Assembly: GCA_903813345.2 (NCBI GenBank)
Contig: CAIIXF020000001.1
Coordinates: forward strand, 3,966,001 to 4,030,000
Source: Owenia fusiformis
Taxonomy: Eukaryota; Annelida; Polychaeta; Sabellida; Oweniidae
DNA: 64,000 bases
Direction of reading: 5' to 3'
Shown here: piece by piece, positions 28,751 through 40,700 of the stretch
Layout of the letters: each line of letters opens with the position of its first letter
How positions within the stretch are numbered: the first letter of the stretch is position 1
The notes under the pieces: model-generated
Database searches by the model: none
What the model was told of the DNA's origin: nothing
Seen by the model: the letters and a program-made list of their open reading frames with translations, nothing else
Position numbers and translations under genes: made by a program

Positions 28751-31700
28751 CTGAAATTATTAACTAAAGCTTAACTACTTAACTAATAATTAGAGACAAT
28801 ACAGTTAGTTCAGTTAGTTTATTATGATTGTAATTGAAAGCTGAGTCAACTCACCTCTTCATCATGTACCAGACAGCAATCCCTAAAAGTCCAAGCCCAA
28901 CCAGGGAACATGCAACAGCTATGGCTATAGTGACAGGGGATGGTCCATTTGTAGAGACAGCACCATTGTTGTCTTTTTTATCTTCTTGGACGCCTGGAGA
29001 CAATGTGTAGGATGTTATCTGGGATGATAGCTCATCTTCTCCAATGTTCTCAAGGTTCTAAATAACAGAAAAGGGTTAACTGAACATTACAAGGCATAAC
29101 ATGATAGACATCAATGACTTAAATAAATAGTACCATGGGTACACGGCTCACATGGTGTACTTTCTTTTGAGAGATATTTATATTAATTTATTTATTTAAA
29201 GACAGCTGTTGAACCTATGAAAGCCATGTTTAGACTTAGGATTGAATGACCAGCCTTTAAAATGAGGTACATCTATAATTTGGAGCACATTGACGGAACA
29301 TTTTTTAGACTTAACCAAAAACATGATTGTTTGGCACGAAAAGTGATATTTTGTCAATCAATATTAACTTCTTTAAATCTATGTGATCTATCTTATCAAA
29401 ACTTGTAGATATTATTGTTAACTTATAAATTAAGGTGCGTACAATTTCAAGCAAATCATTGAATCCATTGGGAGTTATGACCAAAGAAATGAAAACATGA
29501 TATTTCAACAATAAAAGCAATGTCCATTATTAATTTCATTGCGTATCACCAAAAATTCCCTACACAATTGTTAACCTATACACTATGCTACACGTACCTG
29601 TATGATTTCATTCAAATCAATGCAATACTTTTTGATTTATAACATACAGAAAGTGATATTTTGATAATAAATGTGGCAGCCATTTCAAATCTGAGCAAGA
29701 TAGATGTATTTTCTCGAAACTTGCGTTAGCCTATACAATAAAGGATCGTAGCTGTACAATTTCAAGAAAATTAATAGAATACATTTTGAGTTATGACCAA
29801 AAGGATCTGAAAACATGTTTTTTCAGCATTAAAGTCATGCCTGGTAATCATTTCAAGTAGAAACAATTGAAATATAATAAAAAATGAGATATTGGAGAAA
29901 TATGATATAGTTTTAACAGTTCACACCAAATTTATGATAAATGTAGCTACCCTGACCTTTGGAGATATCAGGCTGTTGTGTCGATCCAATTGATTATTAC
30001 ATTACTTGTTTTATAAATGCAGACACATTAATCAAAAAGATTATTAAATTGAGGGATGGGGTCAGTTGTTTAAAACTGGAATAAACTGCAAAAGAAAAAT
30101 AATTAAATATATTGTCAAAACAAAAAATTGGAAGAACTGTCAGGGCAAAGATATATTGTCAAGACTGTAAAGACAAAATGATGGAATAAACTCTCAAAAA
30201 AAGAATTGAATAAACTGTCAAGACAAAGAAGAAGAATAGAGAGTTGAGGTAAAAATGGAAGAAAATAAAAATCAGGACAACAAGAATGGCTTCAAAATGA
30301 GCAGAATAGAACCGAGAGTTTCTATTTGTATCTGTATATCCTTACTATTCCTATGTGGATTTATTTTCATGACATATCAAAATCAAACCTTCCAAAATTC
30401 ATTTGAAAATTTAAATGAAAATGGACAGTATTTTGATCTGAAGCCTTTAATGAAACCAATGAATAAAGAACAATCTAAAACACTGATAGGTCTCAGTGTA
30501 AAACAAAAAAAGCCTGTAGTGAATCAGGAAAAGTCCAACAAGCCTCAAAAGCATCAAAACATCGCAACAAATGAATATTTAACAAAACGACCTAAATATA
30601 TGGAGGGAGATGTACCTGTTGGGAAAGTGGAGAAGCTACCAGGGGTTATCCTTATTGGCATTCAGAAGTGTGGAACAGCAGCCCTTAAATCTTACTTAAG
30701 AATTCATCCAAGCATGATAAGTGGCAAAAAACATGAGACTCATTTCTTTGACAGACAAATCAATCACAATCAGCCATTTGAAGAAGAAATGAAAATATAT
30801 ATGGAAGAGTTTCCCAAAGTGTTACCAAATAAAACTGTCTTTGAGAAAACCCCTGCATACTTTGACTTAGCGGACCCCTATGACCTCTACAGAATGAACT
30901 CTACATTGAAGCTGATCTTACTGGTTTGTGACCCTGTAAGGAGAGTGATATCAGCTTATATGCACAATAAAGCACATGGAAGGTATGCAAAAGATAAATC
31001 ATATGAAGATTACATATTTGACAAAGATGGACGAGTTAATACAACAGCGCAGGTTATCATCAGAAGTAGGTATGACAAATCACTAGAAAGATACTTAAAA
31101 TATTTCCCTATAAATCAATTTTTAATAATTGATAACAAATTCTTACTGAATCAGCCTACTTTAGCCATGCAAGACATTGAGAAGTTCCTAGGTTTAAATA
31201 AATTTTATACCAAAGAGACATTTTATTTCAATGAGACTATTGGCTTCCATTGTATTAACCCTTCCATTCAGCCAGTTAATGGGGGATGTATGAAGGGTAA
31301 TAAACACAGAGTTCATCCTAATGTTAGTGAAGAAAATGTATTAAAACTCCAACAGTTCTTTCAACCAATCAATGACAAGTTTATGAAACTCGCAGGTACA
31401 AGTATGCCATCATTAAAGTATTTCAAATAAAGCACAAAAATCTATCAGGTGTAAAATGGAGTATGGAAAAAATTAGATTCAAAGATTGTTCATCAGCTCT
31501 GGCATTCAATATAGGGCCTAATGATAAAATCTGGCCCAATAAATGGAGTTTTGATGATTTTTCCTCATAAAACATGTTGTAGTGTCATAGTATCACTCCA
31601 TTATGTTGGATCTACAAGAGGTATGAGGCCACATACATAATGAACATCAGTTTGGAATCTAAACACTGAACCAACCTGACATGGCCCATTTCTAGGCCAT

Positions 31701-34700
31701 TTAGAATATGAAGTCAAAGGACACTTAGAATAATCACTTCAAGTATGATGTCAAAGGACACTTCCATTGCCTCTCAAAAGCGATGTCAAAGAACACTTGG
31801 AATCCCTCTGAAATATGGTGTTGAAGTTGAAATACCACACTTGAAAGTGTGCAAGTGCTTTCAAAAGATCGCTGTTGAACCTCGAAGGCCATGTTTAGAC
31901 TGAAGATTGAAAGTTTAACCTTAAAATGAGGTACATACTGTATACATAATTTCAAGCATGCTGATTGAACATTTTAGACCTATAACCAATATGGGCCAAA
32001 ATGTGATTTTTTGACAGGAAAAGTGATGGCAATCATTTGCCAAAACTTTTAGACATTATTGGTTACCTGCAACCAATTGATGCAATACTTAAAGATTCAT
32101 AAAGCAAAAAGTGGATATTTCGAAAATAAAGTGTTGGCCACATTAAATCTTCGCTATCTATTTTGTTGAAACTTGTAGGCATTATTGTTAACCTATCAAA
32201 TATATGCCTGTACTATTTTAAGAGAATTAGAATTCTCATGGACTAATGACCAAAAAGCTGAATTTTCGGGATATTTCAAAAATAAATGATGGCCATGTTG
32301 AATCTTTGCAACATATTTTGCCAAAAATTGTAGGCAGAAATCAGCGTACTAACTGTGGTAAAAAATGGTTTGACAAGAATTGCGTATCCTTGAAAAAAGA
32401 CGTACGACGTCTTGGTTCGCGTTTAGTTAAAATGCCAAATAATTGCGAAATTAGAACTCAGTATTTTATGACACTAAAGAAATATAGAAAACTTTGCAAG
32501 AAAAAAACAATGTGAACAAAAAATCAAATTTTAACAAAACTGGATGAGTATTCAAACACTGATTCAAAAGCATACTGGTCGTTACTTGAACAGCTTAGAA
32601 ATGAGTCCAGTTCTACAGATTCTAATAATCAGAATAGTAATATAACACCTGATACTTGGTACAATCATTTCCCTAAGCTATTTCAAAGGGTGGAGTCTGA
32701 TGATCTAGATCATGAACATCTTTTAAGAATATTGGAAGCTGAGCCAGAATTCAATGAGTTAAATTATACAATAAAAGAAAATGAAATATTTGAAGCGGTT
32801 AAAATGTTAAAAAACAACAAAAGTCCTGGTTTAAATGGTATATCCTATGAAATACTAAAGGCTTCTTATTTTGCGATAGGGAACTTACTATGCACATTAT
32901 TCAATAAAATATTCATCAGCGATTCCTACCCAGATAGATGGAATTTGTTGGTGGTAATTCCAATATTCAAAAAAGGTGATAGATCTGATCCTAGCAACAA
33001 TAGGGGTATATTTATATCTGATTCAATATCTAAATTACTTTCAATAGTACTGTATAGACGATTGTATAAATTTGTTGAAGATAGGAAAATCCTCAGCGAC
33101 AACCAAGGCGGTTTTGTTAAGAAAGCACGTACCACTGATCATAAGTTTATCCTCAAATCGTTAATGGACAAGTTTAAATCCGATGACAAAAATAAAAGTT
33201 TATATTTATGCTTCGTTGATCTGCGCAAAGCATTTGATAGTATATGGCACAATGGTCTATTTCATAAGTTACAAACATATGGAATCAAGGGTTACTTCTA
33301 CAATATTATAAAATCGATGTTTACGGATCAACACGCGTGCATTAGACTTAATAATTGTGGTGATTACTCACCTACGTTTAAATGTGAAAAAGGTGTGAAA
33401 CAAGGCGACCCTTTAAGTCCCTTACTTTTTAATCTATACATTGATCATATTGTTAACGAGCTTAGTCTGAAAACTGATCCATTACTATATTCAGAAAAGA
33501 TAGGTTCATTACTTTTTGCTGATGACCTAGTTATAATTGCTTCCTCGAAAGAAGACATGCAAGTCAAGTTAGACAAACTCAAGAAATACTGCGAACGGTG
33601 GTATCTCTCTATTAACATTAAGAAAACAAAAATCATGAAGATAACTAAAACAGGGAAAATAAGTAATGAATCTTTTCATATTGGAAATATACTATTTGAA
33701 AATGGTAGTAGATACATTTCTCTGGGAATGGAAATCAGTTCCAACGGGTCTTTAATACCAGCGGCCCAGTTTATAAAACAAAAGGCGTACAAAGCAAAGT
33801 TTAAATTGTTCTCTTTACTGTCTAATGCTGATATAATGCCAAAATTGGCAATTAAAATATTTGACCAAACTGTCAAACCAATATGTATGTATGGAGCAGA
33901 AATATGGGGAACCGGCTATCTTAATAATAGAATTATCAAAACTGATCCTAAATGGGCACTAGAAAATTCGTATGACAAGATCAAAATTGAGTCAACCCAT
34001 ATGTCGTTCCTAAGATTTGTGTTGGGTGTACATAAGAAAGCTAGTAACTTGGGAAATAAAGGCGAATTGGTGAGACTACCTTTATTCGTTGATATTATCC
34101 CCCAACAAGTTAAATTTGTCAATCACTTAGAAAATCACTCTTCAAAGTTTATAAGAGATACACTAAAACTAAGTAAATCTTTGGCCAATAGTAATCAGCC
34201 TTCTTGGTATAATGACTTGCTAAAAGTACTCAAATTTATAGGTTTTCATGATTATCATAATGTCAACACTAAGAAATTAAAATCTAGGCTTAAAGAAGAT
34301 ACAAACAATACTTTGAAAACATGCTTAAAGATACCAATGGCAAATTAAGGTTTTATAGACAAATCAAATTTTCATTTCATTATGAAAATTATCTTGACCA
34401 TATTAAGAATAAAGATGCCCGCCGCAATTTAACATCACTTAGAATTAGCAGTCACAAGCTTGAAGTCGAGGTGGGTAAATATAAAAGACCACATCTTCCA
34501 CCCGAACTCAGAATTTGTAAACTATGTAAAAAGGCACAGGAGACCGAAGAACACTTTTTGCTCAAGTGTAATGAGCTCAAACATATCACAAATAAATATT
34601 TAGACTTGCTTTATACCAAATATGCCCTAATATCGGCTCGCTATCAGATATGGATTTACTAACTTTCTTAATTAATGCTGAGGAGCAATATTGCAGCATC

Positions 34701-37700
34701 TTTTCAAACATGGTAAATGAATTATTCTCTATAAGGAGTACTTTGTTCAGTAGGTAGATTTCTACAAGACAGACTCACCCAGTAATGACGTGATCCAGTT
34801 ACATATATATACAGTATATACATCTGTATTTATGTACTTTTCTACTTGTACGTTATTATGTCTATGTAAGTTTTTCTTTCTCTTCTTTTGTATATTTGCC
34901 CTTAAAGGGATTATTCAGTGGTACAATAAATAAATGATATGCCATAATAGTTAAACTATAAAATACTTGTACAAATCCAAGCTCAAATACTTATGCGGTT
35001 ATTACGAAAAAGCTGAAAACCTCATTTTTCGACAATAAAAATGGTCACCTGAACTACATGTTGGCAAATAAATAGCCTACTAAAGGATAACATCTTACCT
35101 GAGTTATCTGTTGCCTGGTTGATGCAGACTGTAGGATAAGCATCAGTGTATCTTGAGGAACCATATAGTCTCCATTGGTCAGCTCACGTTTTGCCCTTGT
35201 CTTTAATGACCCACACAGTGGATTTAGACTGGACACACGCATGGTCACTATCGCTCTATAAATACACAAATCTGGAAATTACTGTTTATACTAGATATAG
35301 TATTTTGGAGGGAGGTACAACATAGAGTTGATTTCTTTTAGATATACAGTTATAACAGTAACAGTGTACTTTGAGTGGATTTGAAAATTGAATGGGGAAA
35401 CAATTACACGATGATCTCTCATTTTATAGCTCTTTATATTACCAATCTTATTATTAATCCAGTAGAAGAAAACAGACCCGTAGCCAGGATTTGCCAAGGG
35501 GAGGGGTTCACTTTTTAAAAATTTCCAGGGGGGTTCACTTTTGACAACTTTGGCCCAAAAATGGCCAAAATCACTTGAAAAGTGCTCAGAATTTTGAAAA
35601 ATTGCATGATTTTGAAATAATTTCGAACCCTCCCCCTGGCTACAGGCCTGGAAAAGGGTAGACTCCTAATTCCCACAATCAATAAACCAAGGCTCTGTTT
35701 CCAAAACAAAAGGCTTCAGTTTTTTGTTTGTTTTTTTATCATGATAACTTCTTATACATGTATAATGAATAACATTAATATCCGTTACATCATAATATTT
35801 ATCCACACAACAAATTAGGTAATCTACAAATTGGAATTGTAGAAGAGCCTGATTAATTGCTACTTTTAATCTAAAAATAACATTAAAATAAATATACCTA
35901 ATTGATTTGAGAAAGCATAATACATTAATTATATGGTGATGACCAGAAATTAGATAGTATAATATATTATTTCTTAATATACACCAAATTAGGTAAATCT
36001 ACAAATTGAAATTGTAGGAGAGCCTGATTAATTGCTACTTTTAATCTAGCTGATGACATGAATGTGAGACAATCATGATGTAACAAGAAACATATTAACA
36101 ATAAGAAGTTATGAAATTTCCAGGGCCTCTAATAAGGGAGCTGGTAGCACACTATAGAGCACTGATGTATGACCTAATATTTATCAGCGAATTATTTATT
36201 TATCTGAATAAGTGGTGCAATTAATTTAATTATGACCCAGACAAATATACTCCTGGGTTAAAGGGACTAGAAGACACAAGTTAAAAGTAAGTTTCAAAAT
36301 AATTTCACAATTTTACAAAAGTTATTGACCCACTTTAGAACTTTGTATCTAACATGTACAGTACATGAATTTGAGAAAAATCCAACGAGTGTTTTTCCAG
36401 GAACCATTACAACAAAATTCATTGAAAATATTATTGTGATATTAAACTCTGATTCCGGGTTATAAAATCAAGAGGGAGATTTGTTTGAGAATGATGAATA
36501 TGGGTGAAGTGACATTCTGATACTCGTGGCATCTCTCTCTGTTGCATCACATCCTAAAGGATAGAGATGGAGAGGGCGTGGATTACCACGATGGTGAATT
36601 GAAACTAAAGAGGTCATGTCCCAATCATTATATGAAAGGAATTACACTACAAATTCAATGCAAAACATCAACTCAGTGTCATACCTTATGCCACTTGTTT
36701 GGTTAGTGTCCCTGGGGTATCCTCTAGCCAGTTCCACATCCCCGCTACTACAATATGGCTCCTGGGGCATTATTCCACTAGAAATAAACAATTAATGAAA
36801 TCACACCGTAGAGTACCTCTGAGTAGGGAGTTAATATTAAGAAAAGTGATGAGCCGATTTTCTTGAAATCTCAAAAAAAACAACTAAAATGACTGCTAAA
36901 AACAAGGTCACCCAAAAATCAATGTACTGAAGAACTTAGTACTCTCTAACATGTGTACAAATTAAAAAAAATCTAACAGGTGATTTTACTGGAATCATGA
37001 TGACAAGATTTATCAACCAGAACAACGGCAACGCCAAAGCGTAGCGAATCCCATCGAACATTTTTCAAAAGGGGCACCTTCTACCAAAAGTGTCATTAGA
37101 CAGTGTGCCATGGTTATAATATTCACATACCAAATATGAACAAAATCGCTCTGCTACTTTTCGAGTTATAGTAAAATACGTTAAAATGGTGGCCATTTTG
37201 AAAAATGGCCGCTTTCTACTAAAAGTCTCATTAGACAGTGTGCCATGCTTATAGTATTCACATACCAAATATGAACAAAATCGCTCCGCTACTTTTCGAG
37301 TTATAGTAAAATACGTTAAAATGGTGGCCATTTTGAAAAATGGCCGCCTTTTACCAAAAGTGTCATTAGACAGTGTGCCATGCTTATACGTATTCACGTA
37401 CCAAATATGAACAAAATCGCTCCACTACTTTTCGAGTTATAGTAAAATAAGTTAAAATGGCAGCCATTTTTCAAAATGTCCACCATTTTTCAAAATGGCC
37501 GCCTTCTACCAAAAGTGTCATTAGACAGTGTGCCATGCTTACAGTATTCACATACAGAATATGAACAAAATCGCTCCACTACTTTTCGAGTTAAAGTAAA
37601 ATACGTTAAAATGGCGGCCATTTTGAAAAATGACCGCCCTCTACCAAGAGTGTCATTAGACAGTGTGCCATGCTTATACGTATTCACATACCAAATATGA

Positions 37701-40700
37701 ACAAAATCGCTCCACTACTTTTCGAGTTTTAGTAAAATAACTTAAAATGGCGGCCATTTTTCAAAATGTCCGCCATTTTTCAAAATGGCCACCTTCTACC
37801 AAAAGTGTCATTAGACAGTGTGCCATGCTTATAGTATTCACATACCAAATATGAACAAAATCGCTCCACTACTTTTCGAGTTACAGCAAAAATCGTAAAA
37901 TAATGAGAAAAGGGCGCCATTTTTCAAGATGGCTGCCATGTGCTTTTATAATATCTACATTTCTAGCTTTATTAATGTCCTATATAATTTTTTTTACATT
38001 TAAAACATATTGCTATTACAGTTTTACATATTGCACCTAAATTACTGTAAAATCGGCACTAAAATGGCCGCCATTTTTAAATGAGCGGCCATTTTGAAAA
38101 TCGACTTTCGAGCAGAACTTCTACCCCCATAGGGTATATGTATACAAAATATGAATAAAATCGGGCCAACGGTATTTGAGTTATTGCCCGGACGGACGGA
38201 CGGACGGACGTACGTACGGACGGACAGACGTACGTACGGACGGACAGACGTACGTACGGACGGACGTACGTACGGACGGACGGACGGACGGACGGAGGCG
38301 TTCCCTATATCCTTCCGAACTTCGTTCGATGGGATAAAAAACTTCTAAAATTACTCCTGGAAAACAAGATGGCCACCTAATCAGCTGTAGGATTTCGTTC
38401 TCTCTAACATGTGTACGAATTTGAAGTGAATCCAACAAGTGGTTTTGCTGGGATCACAATTACAAACAGCAATGCCACCACCATCAAGATCCATTACCAC
38501 TATAACCAAATCAATGCCATTACCATTATGACTAAATCCAGTGGTGTGTGTAATGAAAACTAGTTGTCTCATGAAATCATATTCATATTCTCAATGTAGC
38601 AAGTTCATTGTATGTATTCTGATCCAATATACCTTTATCAGTTCTTTTAGAAAAAAATATGTTGTAGCTAGCACTAAAATAACAAGATCATTGATATTCA
38701 ATTTCAACATTAATAAGACTATATTTATGACAACATTTTACTTGAACATGAGAAGTGTTTAATGACAATATGCCTGAAAAGTGGAAATCTAAAAATATTG
38801 ATTCCCATGTTCAAGATCATAAATTACTTTCTGAAATATTTTCCTATTTGGGGCTGTGCTCAATGCTTCTGGAGCCACCCTTTATGGTTCAAACTAAACT
38901 GAGATACATGTACTTAAAACCTAAAGGAACTACATATTCTTGCCCACCTCATACATTTATGATTGAAACTCACCTAAAAGGCTTCCCACAGCACTTGGCA
39001 TAGTTGTTAGCATTCTTGCTACAAAACATATTAGCTCCATTGCAGATACCATTGAATATGCTTGCTTCTACACCTTCCCACTGTAGAAAAAATTAATGAT
39101 ACAAGTGGGGACACATGTGTATAGTATTTACATATATAACAAAATTATTCTTTAACTTTTCGAGTTCCCTTATCTGCTTCCATTTTTCAAAAACAGCAAG
39201 ATTTTACAATAGTAGGACAATAGCAATCTTTAGCAATCTTAATAAACAATTCTATCTTTGTGTAATGCAGTATTTTAAGAGCTAACTTTGGTAAATTAAG
39301 AACAAAAATTAGTAACTTACTTTTCTTATATCTAGAAAATTGGGCAAGGTCATCATTACACCATTATCAACTTCTTCTGGTAAACCTAAACAAGGCAAAA
39401 TAACATTTGAAAACAAAAAATATTTATGGAAAATCCGAAAATAATTTTCACAAAAACAATATCCAGTTTTGAAATGGAAAGATATTCAGGACTATTATTA
39501 GGGTTATCAAAATTTGAAACTTTGCAAAATAATTAACACAACCCAAAAATCATATATTTTGACAACAAATTTTTCTTGGTAAATCTCAGTAACTTTCAAT
39601 TAGTAAACATGACTAGCCGGCCCTTAAGATGATTATCCGGCCCTTAAGATGATTACAGTTTTTATTTTTATTTTTTGAACATCCTCATTCTTAATACATC
39701 ATCATTGTTGTAGAACACATCTTAACACAGTATTTGAACTTTTCATATTGATTTGTTCTGTAAAAGATTCTATAAATAGTTAAAGCTAGCTCTAGAATTG
39801 CTGTACTTACTAGAACAGGAGTCCCTCAAGTAGTTACACATGATATGCTGCTCTGTAGCGGCAGAGGTGCAAGTTCTCCCAAGGGTGGGGTAAGGACTAG
39901 AGCAGGTGCGAGTGCGGGTCCTACGTCCATGGCAAACACGAGAACATGATCCCCAAATACTCCAAGTTCCCCAGTTACCATTGGATTCTGAAACAACAAC
40001 ACAATTACATGTGAATTCTGGAGATTATAAAGTACAGAGCAATTTGATGCAGAAATATCTCCTTTGAATCACTTGTAGCATTTACATTGGTAGCATTTCA
40101 TTTTGGTTTACCTGTACATGCTAGTCCATCCAAGTCAGGGAGGTAATACTTGTAGCATTTACTTTGGTAGCATTTCATTTTGGTTTACCTGTACATGCTA
40201 GTCAATCCAAGTCAGGGAGGTAATACTTGTAGCATTTACATTGGTAGCATTTCATTTTGGTTTACCTGTACATGCTAGTCAATCCAAGTCAGGGAGGTAA
40301 TACTTGTAGCATTTACATTGGTAGCATTTCATTTTGGTTTACCTGTACATGCTAGTCAATCCAAGTCAGGGAGGTAATACTTGTAGCATTTACATTGGTA
40401 GCATTTCATTTTGGTTTACCTGTACATGCTAGTCAATCCAAGTCAGGGAGGTAATACTTGTAGCATTTAATTGGTAGCATTTCATTTTGGTTTACCTGTA
40501 CATGCTAGTCAATCCAAGTCAGGGAGGTAATACTTGTAGCATTTAGATTGGTAGCATTTCATTTTGGATTACCTGTACATGCAAGTCCATCCAAGTCAGG
40601 GAGGTAATACTGGTAGCATTTACATTGGTAGCATTTCATTTTGGTTTACCTGTACATGCTAGTCAATCCAAGTCAGGGAGGTAATACTTGTAGCATTTAC

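Larger units (their letters stand above)
32330..34940 (+). mobile_element. Near-intact non-LTR retrotransposon, 5'-truncated
   Basis: It begins inside the ORF2 linker after a missing endonuclease and ends in a short AATAAATAAATGA tail. The reading frame carries one nonsense codon and one frameshift only. Clade uncertain: motif B is [13 protein letters not shown], unlike the jockey-type element at 21.4 kb (GVPQGSIIGPILF). It lies in the 6-kb intron of the EGF gene, on the opposite strand. Confidence 0.8.

Noticed and set aside
28360-28767. 135-codon plus-strand open frame
   Set aside because: Antisense of the EGF gene's last exon; no family motif, and the minus strand joins in phase with the membrane exon.
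37065-37397. 110-codon minus-strand frame with repeated [13 protein letters not shown]
   Set aside because: The periodic frame is generated by the 136-bp tandem array, not by protein selection.
38181-38438. Arg-Pro-Ser-Val repeat protein
   Set aside because: Translation of the GACG/GTAC microsatellite; other frames are equally open.
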